From DASSUW01 sp963844405 (GTDB lineage Bacteria > Actinomycetota > Thermoleophilia > Solirubrobacterales > Solirubrobacteraceae), in contig CAWJNZ010000004.1 of the NCBI GenBank assembly GCA_963844405.1, forward strand, positions 868,001-932,000: DNA of 64,000 bases, read 5' to 3'. Below, piece by piece: positions 34,266 through 41,964 of this stretch. The first letter of the stretch is position 1. Every line of letters begins with the position of its first letter. Under the pieces are notes generated by a model. It saw only the letters and a list, made by a program, of their open reading frames with translations. It made no database searches and was not told the DNA's origin. Both the position numbers and the translations under genes were made by a program.

Positions 34266-35339
34266 TCAGCGCAGGAACGGCGGGATGTCGAGATCGTCGT
34301 CGCGGATCTCGAGCGACGAGCGCTGGCGGTCGTCGATCCGCGGGCCGCGGTCGCGCGGTCCTCGCTCCCGCTCGGCGCGCGTGGCGCGCAGGCCCGCGCG
34401 GTCGAAGCCGGTGGCGATCACGGTGACGCGGATCTCGTCGGCGAGCGCGTCGTCGATCACCGCGCCGAAGATGATGTTGGCGTCGGAGTCGGCCGCGGAG
34501 TGGATGATCTCCGCCGCCTCGTTGACCTCGAAGAGGCCGAGGTCCTTGCCGCCGGTGATGTTGAGGAGGATGCCGCTGGCGCCCTCGACCGACTCCTCGA
34601 GCAGCGGGCTCGAGACCGCGGCCTTGGCCGCCTCGGCGGAGCGGGACTCGCCGGTCGCCGTGCCGATGCCCATGAGCGCCGAGCCGGCGTCCTGCATGAT
34701 CGTGCGGACGTCGGCGAAGTCGAGGTTGATCAGGCCGGGGATCGTGATCAGGTCGGTGATGCCCTGGACGCCCTGGCGCAGGACGTTGTCGGCCTCGCGG
34801 AAGGCGTCGAGGATGCTGGTGCGGCGCTCGACGATGGAGAGCAGCCGCTCGTTGGGGATCACGATCAGCGTGTCGACCATCTCGCGCAGGCGGTCGATGC
34901 CCTCCTGGGCCTGCCGCGCTCGCTGCGCGCCCTCGAACTCGAACGGGCGGGTGACGACGCCGACGGTCAGCGCGCCGATCTCGTTCTTGGCGATCTCGGC
35001 GATCACCGGGGCGGCGCCGGTGCCGGTGCCTCCGCCCTCGCCGGCGGTGACGAAGACCATGTCCGCGCCCTTGAGCGCCTCCTTGATCTCGTCGCGCGAC
35101 TCGGCGGCAGCACCTTGCCCGATCTGCGGGTTGGCGCCCGCGCCCAGGCCCTTGGTGAGCTGGTGCCCGATGTTCAGCTTGATGTCGGCGTCCGTCATCT
35201 GGAGCGCCTGGTTGTCGGTGTTGCAGGCGATGAACTCGACGCCCGAGAGGCCGGCATCGATCATCCGGTTCACGGCGTTGGTTCCTCCGCCGCCGACACC
35301 GACGACCTTGATCACTGCGAGATAGCTGCCAGCTTCCAT
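34266..35339 (-). CDS. ftsZ: Cell division protein FtsZ
   Basis: 357 aa. The tubulin-like GTPase motifs KVVGVGGGGTNAVNRMI, MVFVTAGEGGGTGTGAAPVIAEIAK (signature loop) and NLDFADVRTIMQDAGSALMGIGTA are present, and the C-terminus ends in DDDLDIPPFLR, the conserved peptide for ZipA/FtsA/SepF-type partners, after an Arg-rich linker. Forms the division ring. Preceded by a 178-bp, AT-richer leader containing its own promoter-like elements. Confidence 0.98.
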   Translation of the reverse strand: MEAGSYLAVIKVVGVGGGGTNAVNRMIDAGLSGVEFIACNTDNQALQMTDADIKLNIGHQLTKGLGAGANPQIGQGAAAESRDEIKEALKGADMVFVTAGEGGGTGTGAAPVIAEIAKNEIGALTVGVVTRPFEFEGAQRARQAQEGIDRLREMVDTLIVIPNERLLSIVERRTSILDAFREADNVLRQGVQGITDLITIPGLINLDFADVRTIMQDAGSALMGIGTATGESRSAEAAKAAVSSPLLEESVEGASGILLNITGGKDLGLFEVNEAAEIIHSAADSDANIIFGAVIDDALADEIRVTVIATGFDRAGLRATRAERERGPRDRGPRIDDRQRSSLEIRDDDLDIPPFLR

Positions 35340-35361
35340 GAGTGTTCCGTCCGGACCTCTA

Positions 35362-35367
35362 CTTATA
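35362..35367 (-). promoter_or_regulatory. Predicted -10 element of an ftsZ promoter
   Basis: TATAAG on the minus strand 22 nt before the ftsZ ATG, with CGAGCG/CGCTCG dyad arms (35370-35375, 35384-35389) just upstream. No clear -35. The whole 35340-35517 stretch is much AT-richer than its surroundings. Confidence 0.4.
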
Positions 35368-35481
35368 GTCGAGCGTTTCGAGGCGCTCGTTCAGGGGCGC
35401 GGATTGTGGCACGTTACGGCGCTTTCGTGCCCGAAGTCAAAGATCATGAACCTGCGGCAAGACGTGTTGCAGGGATTGAAG

Positions 35482-35520
35482 TCTCGACTTGTGGTCGAGA
35501 GTAGGGTCATTCTCACCCTA
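35482..35520 (-). promoter_or_regulatory. Two consecutive hairpins at the ftsQ 3' end
   Basis: TAGGGT/ACCCTA (35502-35507 and 35515-35520, containing the ftsQ stop codon) and TCTCGAC-TTGTG-GTCGAGA (35482-35500). Together they could reduce read-through from ftsQ into ftsZ or separate two transcripts. Confidence 0.45.
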
Positions 35521-36273
35521 TGGTTGAGGGTTTTCCGGAGGGGCTTCTGGAGGGGGCTCCTGGGGGATCGGACCGAGCCCGCCGGCGGCGACCCGGCCCG
35601 GCACGCGGAGGTCCAGGTACGTGGCTCCGGCGGCGTCCGGCTCGGCCAGCACGCGGGCGGCGGCGGCCCACTTGGCGGCGGCGTCCTGCTTGTTCCCGAA
35701 GAACAGCGGGGGGCCGTCGCGGAGGTCGATGGTCAGCCCTTCGTCGCCCCACCACAGGCGCTCGCCGCGCTCGAGCAGTTGGGCGGGCGCGGCGGCGGCG
35801 ACGGTGAGCGCGGCCTGGGTCTTCGCGTCGGTGATTGCTTGTTGCGGGAGCTGGTCGGTGCGGATCGTGGGGAGGTCGTCGTCGGCGTGGACGCCGGTGA
35901 GGACGATGCCGCCGCCGGAGACGGGCGTGCGGCGGCCGTCGATCTCGAGGGCGGCGACCGGCCGGTGCTCGAGCACCTCGATCGTGATCCGGTGCGGGAA
36001 GTCGGTGTCGACGTGGAGGTCCTTGACGGAGGGGAAGCGGTCGACCACGTCGTGGAGGATCTCCTCTCGGACGTGGAGGGTGGTCATGTCGCGCGCGGCG
36101 CTCTCGAGCGCCGACCGGATGCGCGGCTCGTCGCTGGAGGTCGCGCCGGTGATCCGGACCGCCGTGACGGCCACGAGCGAGGAGTCCCTGAGCCACAGCC
36201 AGCCGCCGGCGAGGAGGCCGGCGACCAGGACCACGGCGGCGAAGCCTCGGACGAACGCGCGGCGGAATCTCAC
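35518..36273 (-). CDS. ftsQ: Cell division protein FtsQ/DivIB
   Basis: 251 aa from GTG 36273. One transmembrane helix (about 9-29, GFAAVVLVAGLLAGGWLWL), then a POTRA domain (VTAVRITGATSSDEPRIRSALESAARDMTTLHVREEILHDVVDRFPSVKDLHVDTDFPHRITIEVLEHRPVAAL). The C-terminal tail is proline-rich (PIPQEPPPEAPPENPQP). Its divisome role is inferred from domain and place between murC and ftsZ. Confidence 0.92.
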   Translation of the reverse strand: MRFRRAFVRGFAAVVLVAGLLAGGWLWLRDSSLVAVTAVRITGATSSDEPRIRSALESAARDMTTLHVREEILHDVVDRFPSVKDLHVDTDFPHRITIEVLEHRPVAALEIDGRRTPVSGGGIVLTGVHADDDLPTIRTDQLPQQAITDAKTQAALTVAAAAPAQLLERGERLWWGDEGLTIDLRDGPPLFFGNKQDAAAKWAAAARVLAEPDAAGATYLDLRVPGRVAAGGLGPIPQEPPPEAPPENPQP

Positions 36274-36308
36274 TGGGGGCCGCTTCGACGCGGTTCCTTG
36301 GACCCCTG

Positions 36309-36381
36309 CTAGCTGCCCATCAGCCGCCGCCCCTGCGCCCGCCAGCCGCCGCCTAGCTGCCCACCAGCCGCCGCCCCAGCG
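36309..36381. repeat. Duplicated 3' end of murC
   Basis: 36353-36381 (last codons and stop of murC) and 36309-36337 match at 27 of 29 positions, 44 bp apart. The downstream copy also contains a stop in the same relative position. Confidence 0.75.
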
Positions 36382-37666
36382 CGTCGACGTTGCCGGCGCC
36401 GATCGTGAGGATCAGGTCGCCCTCCCGCAGCTCGGCCTCGAGGAAGCGTGCGGCCTCGTCGAAGCCCGGCATCCAGGCGACGCGGCGGCCGTCGGCCGCG
36501 TCGGCGGTCGCGGCGGCGATCAGGCGGCCGGTGACGCCCGGGTAGTCCTCCTGCCGCTCGCGGGCGGGGTAGACGTCGAGCACCGCGACGAGGTCGGCCT
36601 CGGCGAGCGCGGCGCCGAACTCGCGGTACTGGTGCCGCGTGCGCGAGAAGAGGTGCGGCTGGAAGACGGCGACGACGCGCCGCGGGTCCAGCGTGCGGGC
36701 GGCGGCGATCGTCGCTCGGACCTCGGTCGGGTGGTGGGCGTAGTCGTCGACGACGAGCGCGCCCGCCGCCGTCGTGCCGAGGCGCTCGAAGCGCCGGCCG
36801 GCACCGCTGAAGTCGGCGAGCGCGGAGGCGGCGCGGTGGAGGTCGGCACCGGCCAGCGCGCACGCCGCGAGCGCGGTGGCCGCGTTGCGGGCGTTGTGGA
36901 CGCCCGGCACGGGCAGCGTCACCGGCACGCCCTCGTAGGCGAAGCGCGAGCCGCCCGGCTCGAGCTGCACGTGTTCCGGCCGGGCCACCCGCCCGGGGAA
37001 GCGGGTCAGCGCCGGCTCGTCGCCCAGCACGATGTCCTCGGCCATGGCGAGGAAGGCGCGGAAGGTGTCGTCGACGTCGCGCTGGGAGGCGTAGGTGGCG
37101 TGGTGGTCGAGCTCGGCGTTGGTGAGGACGGCGACGCGCGGGGCGAGCTTCAGCAGCGAGCGGTCGGACTCGTCGGCCTCGACGACGAGCCACTCCCCCG
37201 CCCCCCAGCCGGCGTTCGACCCCGTCGAGCGCACCTCGCCGCCGACCAGGTACGACGGGTCGAGCCCGCAGCCGCGCAGGGCGTGCACGAGCATGCTCGA
37301 CGTGGTCGTCTTGCCGTGCGTGCCGGTGACGGCGACCGTCGGCTTCAGCCGCGTGATCTCGCCGAGGAGGTCGGCCCGGTGGAGCTCGCGCAGCCCCTTC
37401 TCGCGGGCGGCCGCCCGCTCGGGGTTCTCGGGCGGGATCGCGCTCGAGTAGACGAGCTCGGCGCCGTCCGGCACGTTGGCCGCGTCGTGCGGCACGGCGG
37501 TCAGGCCGCTGCGCGCGAGGTACGGCGAGTCGGGCGCGCGGTCGGAGCCGCTCACCGCGGCGCCGAGCGCCCGCGCCACGATCGCCAGCCCGCTCATGCC
37601 GGCGCCGCCGATGCCGACGAAGTGCAGCCGCCGGCCGCTCCAGGGGGCGTCGTTCACGGCCGCCAC
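36353..37666 (-). CDS. murC: UDP-N-acetylmuramate--L-alanine ligase
   Basis: 437 aa from GTG 37666. RRLHFVGIGGAGMSGLAIVARALGAAVSGSD, VAVTGTHGKTTTSSMLVHAL (P-loop), EADESDRSLLKLAP, NAELDHHATY, VDDYAHHPTEVRATIAAAR and FQPHLFSRTR are MurC signatures. Adds L-Ala to UDP-MurNAc in the cytoplasm. The 79-bp gap to ftsQ contains a copy of its own 3' end. Confidence 0.97.
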   Translation of the reverse strand: MAAVNDAPWSGRRLHFVGIGGAGMSGLAIVARALGAAVSGSDRAPDSPYLARSGLTAVPHDAANVPDGAELVYSSAIPPENPERAAAREKGLRELHRADLLGEITRLKPTVAVTGTHGKTTTSSMLVHALRGCGLDPSYLVGGEVRSTGSNAGWGAGEWLVVEADESDRSLLKLAPRVAVLTNAELDHHATYASQRDVDDTFRAFLAMAEDIVLGDEPALTRFPGRVARPEHVQLEPGGSRFAYEGVPVTLPVPGVHNARNAATALAACALAGADLHRAASALADFSGAGRRFERLGTTAAGALVVDDYAHHPTEVRATIAAARTLDPRRVVAVFQPHLFSRTRHQYREFGAALAEADLVAVLDVYPARERQEDYPGVTGRLIAAATADAADGRRVAWMPGFDEAARFLEAELREGDLILTIGAGNVDALGRRLVGS

Positions 37667-37683
37667 CCTAGACGGCGCGGGGC

Positions 37684-37774
37684 TCGGTTCACGAAGCGGC
37701 CGACCACCCGGCGAGGGTCCTCAGTTCACGAAGCGGACGACCACCCGGCGAGGGTCCTCAGTTCACGAAGCGGA
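37684..37774. repeat. 37-bp tandem repeats copying the end of a small ORF
   Basis: Units at 37684-37720 and 37721-37757 are nearly identical; the first 17 bp recur at 37758-37774, which is the last codons and stop (CGCTTCGTGAACTGA on the minus strand) of the 40-aa ORF. One copy has lost the stop by a single change. Confidence 0.85.
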
Positions 37775-37880
37775 TCACCAGCCCCGGGCGGGGCGCCTCG
37801 TGGATCCAGCGGATGCGCGGCTGCGGGCGGGTGGTGTTGGGGCGGTCGGTGGCGAGACCGTAGTCACGGGAGGTGGGCAT
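37758..37880 (-). CDS. Small basic protein, 40 aa, unknown
   Basis: ATG at 37880 with AAGGA 7 nt upstream; the protein begins MPTSRDYGLATDRPNTTRPQ and ends in RPGLVIRFVN. It is rich in Arg and Pro, without a hydrophobic segment. Not matched to a known family by eye. Between murC (same strand, downstream) and recQ (divergent). The stop region is repeated twice more behind the gene. A clean Shine-Dalgarno and high third-position GC support it being real. Confidence 0.5.
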   Translation of the reverse strand: MPTSRDYGLATDRPNTTRPQPRIRWIHEAPRPGLVIRFVN

Positions 37881-37951
37881 GGGAGTTCCTTGGGTTTCGG
37901 GGAGGTCTGCCTCACCCACGACGCTCACCCGGCGCCCCGTATTCCACGTAA

Positions 37952-38016
37952 GGGGGCCAGACCCCTCTGTACTGCAACAGCTGCCAACTGTGCTGCTACA
38001 GAGGGGTCTGGCCCCC
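37952..38016. repeat. Double-palindrome element C with perfect 20-bp inverted flanks
   Basis: Arms 37952-37971 and 37997-38016 are perfect reverse complements (GGGGGCCAGACCCCTC... ). Inside, CTGT-N6-ACAG (37967-37980), 7 nt, CTGT-N6-ACAG (37988-38001), same geometry as elements A and B. Lies 41 bp upstream of recQ. Remaining sequence 37881-37951 shows nothing else. Confidence 0.8.
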
Positions 38017-38056
38017 GCGTTGTTTCGCCACGCGCGGCGGCGGGGAGGGCGCTGGC

Positions 38057-39682
38057 GTGGAGGACCGCATCGACCGCGTCGCCCGTGAGGCGTTCGGCTT
38101 CGCGGCGCTGCGCCCGGGCCAGCGCGAGGCGATCGAGTCGGTGCTCGCGGGGCGGGACACGCTGGTCGTGATGTCGACCGGCTCCGGCAAGTCGGCGATC
38201 TATCAGATCGCCGGGCTGCTGACCGAGGGCGCGACGGTCGTCGTCTCGCCGCTGATCGCGCTCCAGCGCGACCAGGTCGAGGACCTGGCGCAGCGGGCGG
38301 CGGGCGGGGCGGCGCAGCTCAACTCGAGCCTGCCCGCCTCCGAGCGCGAGCGGGCGCTGGCCGAGCTGGCGGAGGACGCGCTCGAGTTCCTCTTCCTCGC
38401 CCCCGAGCAGCTCGCCAACGAGGACGTGCTGGCCGAGCTCGCGGTCGCCCGGCCGTCGCTGCTGGTGGTCGACGAGGCCCACTGCGTCAGCGAATGGGGC
38501 CACGACTTCCGGCCCGAGTACCTGCGCCTCGGCGCCGCGGCCGAGGCGCTCGGCCGCCCGCCGATCGTCGCTCTCACCGCCACCGCCGCGCCGCCCGTCC
38601 GCGACGAGATCGTCGAGCAGCTCGGCCTGCGCGACCCCGCGATCCTCGTGCGCGCCTTCGACCGGCCCAACATCCACATGGCCGTCGACCGCTTCCACGG
38701 CGAGCAGGGCGCCGAGCGCAAGCTTCGTGCGCTGCAGGACGCGATCGAGGCGGCGCCCAAGCCCGGGATCGTCTACGTCGCCACCCGCCGGCAGGCCGAG
38801 GAGCTGGCCGAGTCACTGTGCGAGCGCGGCGTCCGGGCCGCCTCCTACCACGCCGGCATGCGCGGCGCCGAGCGCGACGCCGTGCAGGAGCGCTTCATGG
38901 ACGGCGACCTCGACGCCGTGGCCGCCACCACCGCCTTCGGCATGGGCATCGACAAGGCCGACGTGCGCTGGGTGTTCCACGGCGAGATCTCGGAGTCGCT
39001 CGACGCCTACTACCAGGAGCTCGGCCGGGCCGGCCGCGACGGCGAGCCGGCCGAGGCGCGACTCTTCTACCGCCAGGAGGATCTCGGGCTGCGCCGCTTC
39101 TTCTCCGGCACCGGCCACGTCGAGGTCGACGAGATCGCGCAGGTGCTCGACGCCGTGCGCGAGGCTCTCGGGACGGTCGAGCCGAGGGCGCTCGAGGAGC
39201 GGACCGAGCTCTCGGAGACGAAGCTGGCGACGGCGCTCGCGCGGCTCGAGCAGGCGGGCGCGGTGGAGATCCTGCCGACCGGGGACGTGCGCGCCGCCGA
39301 CGGCGCCGACGACCCCGCCGGGGCGGTCGAGGCGGCCGCCATCGCCGAGGAGAAGCGGCGCGTCTTCGACCGCTCGCGCGTGGACATGATGCGCGGCTAC
39401 GCGGAGGCCGACGGCTGCCGGCGCGCGTTCCTGCTGTCCTACTTCGGCGAGCCGTTCGAGCCGCCGTGCGGCCACTGCGACAACTGCGAGGCCGGACGCG
39501 GCGACGCGGCGCCGGACGACGTGCCGTACGCGGTCGGCTCGCGGGTGGCGCACGAGCAGTGGGGCGAGGGCGTCGTGCAGCGCTACGACGACGAGGCGGT
39601 CGTCGTGCTGTTCGACGACGTCGGCTACAAGACGCTCGCGCTCGAGGTCGTGCGCGAGCGGGCCCTGCTCGAGCCGGCCTGA
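38057..39682 (+). CDS. recQ: ATP-dependent DNA helicase RecQ
   Basis: 541 aa from GTG 38057, preceded by GGGGAGGG. Helicase motifs: FGFAALRPGQREAIESVLAGRDTLVVMSTGSGKSAIYQ (0, I), DEAHCVSEWGHDFRPEYLRLG (II plus aromatic loop), ALTATAAPPVRDEI (III), and FGMGIDKADVRWVFHGEISESLDAYYQELGRAGRDGEPAEA (V-VI). A zinc site CRRAFLLSYFGEPFEPPCGHCDNC follows. No HRDC domain; a short C-terminal SH3-like region (GSRVAHEQWGEGVVQRYDDEAVVVLFDDVGYKTL) takes its place. Its end overlaps the end of murG by 58 bp. Confidence 0.96.
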   Translation: MEDRIDRVAREAFGFAALRPGQREAIESVLAGRDTLVVMSTGSGKSAIYQIAGLLTEGATVVVSPLIALQRDQVEDLAQRAAGGAAQLNSSLPASERERALAELAEDALEFLFLAPEQLANEDVLAELAVARPSLLVVDEAHCVSEWGHDFRPEYLRLGAAAEALGRPPIVALTATAAPPVRDEIVEQLGLRDPAILVRAFDRPNIHMAVDRFHGEQGAERKLRALQDAIEAAPKPGIVYVATRRQAEELAESLCERGVRAASYHAGMRGAERDAVQERFMDGDLDAVAATTAFGMGIDKADVRWVFHGEISESLDAYYQELGRAGRDGEPAEARLFYRQEDLGLRRFFSGTGHVEVDEIAQVLDAVREALGTVEPRALEERTELSETKLATALARLEQAGAVEILPTGDVRAADGADDPAGAVEAAAIAEEKRRVFDRSRVDMMRGYAEADGCRRAFLLSYFGEPFEPPCGHCDNCEAGRGDAAPDDVPYAVGSRVAHEQWGEGVVQRYDDEAVVVLFDDVGYKTLALEVVRERALLEPA

Positions 39683-40725
39683 CTCGCGGCGAGCACCTCG
39701 CGCGCGATCGCCCGCGCGGCGTCGGGGCGCGCGAGGCGCGCGGAGGCGCCCGCCATCGCCGCCCGCCGCTCGCCGTCCGACACCAGCGCGTCGACCTCGG
39801 CGCGCAGCCGTTCGGGCGTGAGGTCGGCGTCCGGCAGCACCACCGCCGCCGCGGCGCGCTCCATCCAGCGCGCGTTCGCCTCCTGGTGGTTGCCGGAGGC
39901 ATGCGGATACGGGATCAGCAGCGCCGGCAGCCCGTACTGGGCGAGCTCGAAGACCGAGCCGCCGGCCCGGGCCACCGCGAGGTCGGCGGCCGCCAGGGCG
40001 TTGCCGAACGGCACCACGTAGTCGCGCAGGACGTAGTGCGGGCCGGGCGCCTCGAGGGCAGCGAAGTCCCGCCGGCCGGCCACGTGCAGGATCCGGTACG
40101 GGGCGTCGGCGAACGCGCGCACGGCCGCCTCGTTGATCGAGCGCGCGCCGAGCGAGCCGCCGAAGACGAGCACGGCGGTCTCGCCCTCGGCGAGGCCGAA
40201 GTCGGCGCGGGCGGCCGCGCGGTCGGTGATCGTGGGCGGCACGGGGCGGCCGGTGAGCAGGTAGCGCTCCCCCGTGCGGCCGTCGATCGGGAACGCGAGG
40301 CAGACGCGGCGGGCGCGCGCGGCGAGCAGGCGGTTGGTGAGGCCGAGGTGGGAGTCGGCCTCGGTCAGCACGAGCGGGATGCCCTGGAGGACGGCGGCGA
40401 GCCCGACCGGGCCGGCCGCGTAGCCGCCGCCGCCGACCACGACGTCGGGGCGGTGGCGGCGCAGCAGGCGGGCGGCGGCGCCGAGCGCCCTGGCGGCCTT
40501 GAAGAGGGCGCGCGCCGCCTTCAGCGGGTTGCTGCGCGAGATCCCCTCGATCCGCAGCGGGTCGAGCGCGTAGCCGGCGGCCGGGACCAGCTCGGCCTCG
40601 GCGCGCTCGCCGCCGACGAAGCGGACCTCGGCGCCCTCAGCTCGCAGCGCGTCGGCGACCGCGATCGCCGGTACGACGTGGCCGGCCGTCCCGCCCGCCG
40701 CGATCACCACGCGCGGCGCGCTCAC
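39625..40725 (-). CDS. murG: UDP-GlcNAc--lipid I N-acetylglucosaminyltransferase
   Basis: 366 aa from GTG 40725. RVVIAAGGTAGHVVPAIAVADALRAEGAEVRFVGG, VVVGGGGYAAGPVGLAA, LTEADSHLGLTNRLL, FGGSLGARSINEA and ARAGGSVFELAQYGLPALLIPYPHASGNHQEANAR cover the GT-B glycosyltransferase fold and donor site. Makes lipid II at the membrane. The final about 18 residues are antisense to recQ and poorly conserved. Confidence 0.97.
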   Translation of the reverse strand: MSAPRVVIAAGGTAGHVVPAIAVADALRAEGAEVRFVGGERAEAELVPAAGYALDPLRIEGISRSNPLKAARALFKAARALGAAARLLRRHRPDVVVGGGGYAAGPVGLAAVLQGIPLVLTEADSHLGLTNRLLAARARRVCLAFPIDGRTGERYLLTGRPVPPTITDRAAARADFGLAEGETAVLVFGGSLGARSINEAAVRAFADAPYRILHVAGRRDFAALEAPGPHYVLRDYVVPFGNALAAADLAVARAGGSVFELAQYGLPALLIPYPHASGNHQEANARWMERAAAAVVLPDADLTPERLRAEVDALVSDGERRAAMAGASARLARPDAARAIAREVLAASQAGSSRARSRTTSSASVL

Positions 40726-41869
40726 GCTCGCCCTCCACGGATCGCAGGTGGGCCGAGCCGCCGGCCGCGATGTTGAGCAGCAACCCCATCGCGCAGAGCA
40801 GCACGATCAGCGACGTCGAGCCCGACGAGATGAACGGGAGCGGGACGCCCGTGAGCGGGGCGAGGCCGAGGACGGCATAGACGTTGAGGAGCGCTTGGCA
40901 CAGGATCAGGCTGGTCAGTCCGCCGGCGAGCAGCTTCGCGTAGGCCCCCTTGGCCTTGCGGGCGGTTCGCAGCCCGGCGTACCCGATCATGCCGTACAGG
41001 CACAGCAGGGCGCAGATCCCCGCCACCCCGAGCTCCTCTCCGATGACGGCGAGGATGAAGTCGGTGTGCGCCTCGGGCAGGTAGAAGATCTTCTGCACCG
41101 ACTGGCCGGGACCGAGGCCGAAGAGCCCGCCCGAGCCGATCGCGATCTGCCCCTGTACCGACTGGAAGCCGGCGCCCGCGGCGTCCGCCCACGGGTTCAT
41201 GAACGTCGTGAGGCGCTCGGTCCGCTCGGGGTCCATCAGCGCGTAGAGGAGGACGAGGACGGCGCCGGCGCCAGCCATCAGCCCGAGCTGGCGCAGCGGG
41301 AGCCCGGCCGCGACGAGCATGGCGGCGAGCGCGAAGCAGATGACGAGGGCGGTGCCGAGGTCGGGCTGGGCGAGGATCAGCAGCACGCAGGCGCCCCCGA
41401 CGCCGAGCACCGGCCCCGCCACCCCGCGCAGGCTGTGCGCGAGCTTCGGCCGCGCTCCTAGCACGGCGGCGACGTGGAGCACGAGCGCCAGCTTCATCAC
41501 CTCGGACGGCTGGAAGGTGAGCACGCCCGCGCCGAGCCAGCGGCGGGCGCCGTTGACCTCGACGCCGACGCCCGGGATCAGCACGAGCACGAGCATCGCG
41601 GCGGCCGCCACCAGGATCGCGCGCGTGTAGCGCCGGGCGGGGACGAGGCCGTGGCGCGAGATGAGGTGCATGACGGCGAGGCCGACGGCGCCGTACGCGA
41701 CGTACTTGACCAGGTAGGCCGTGCCGTCGCCCTGGCCCTGGAGCAGCGTCCGCGCCGACGACGCCGAGTACACCATCACCGCCCCGCCCGCGAGCAGGCA
41801 GAAGGTCGCCGTCAGCAGGAGCCGGTGCTCGAGCGGCTGCGGCTTCTTCGCGCGCGCGGATTTCGCCAT
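40637..41869 (-). CDS. ftsW: Lipid II polymerase / division protein FtsW
   Basis: 410 aa from ATG 41869. Ten or so transmembrane helices of the SEDS family with WLGAGVLTFQPSEVMKLALVLHVAAVLGARP, LAQPDLGTALVICFALAAML, PEAHTDFILAVIGEELGVAG and GVPLPFISSGSTSLIVLLCAMGLLLNIA. The last 30 codons overlap murG in another frame and are Arg/Gly-rich; a one-base deletion just before 40725 would restore the usual GTGA overlap, so the true C-terminus is uncertain. Confidence 0.96.
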   Translation of the reverse strand: MAKSARAKKPQPLEHRLLLTATFCLLAGGAVMVYSASSARTLLQGQGDGTAYLVKYVAYGAVGLAVMHLISRHGLVPARRYTRAILVAAAAMLVLVLIPGVGVEVNGARRWLGAGVLTFQPSEVMKLALVLHVAAVLGARPKLAHSLRGVAGPVLGVGGACVLLILAQPDLGTALVICFALAAMLVAAGLPLRQLGLMAGAGAVLVLLYALMDPERTERLTTFMNPWADAAGAGFQSVQGQIAIGSGGLFGLGPGQSVQKIFYLPEAHTDFILAVIGEELGVAGICALLCLYGMIGYAGLRTARKAKGAYAKLLAGGLTSLILCQALLNVYAVLGLAPLTGVPLPFISSGSTSLIVLLCAMGLLLNIAAGGSAHLRSVEGERERAARGDRGGRDGRPRRTGDRGRRRAAS

Positions 41870-41890
41870 CCGCTCGCCCTTCGACGCCGG

Positions 41891-41964
41891 GCGCCAACCC
41901 CCTGCGCAGTCGGGCGGACGAGCCGGCGCGCCAACCCCCTGCGAGATCAGCGCGCGCGGACGAG
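41891..41964. repeat. Imperfect duplication of the murD 3' end
   Basis: GCGCCAACCCCCTGCG at 41891-41906 recurs at 41928-41943, and GCGGACGAG at 41914-41922 recurs at 41956-41964 (the latter coding for the last residues of MurD). The spacing differs by 5 bp between the two blocks. Confidence 0.65.

Noticed and set aside
35409..35440. Possible third copy of the cmk/gcvPB insertion element (ACGTTAC near a CTTTCG)
   Set aside because: Only short pieces match and in a different order; not enough to call a copy.
37684..37774. CRISPR-like array
   Set aside because: Tandem repeats without spacers; they copy the end of a small ORF.
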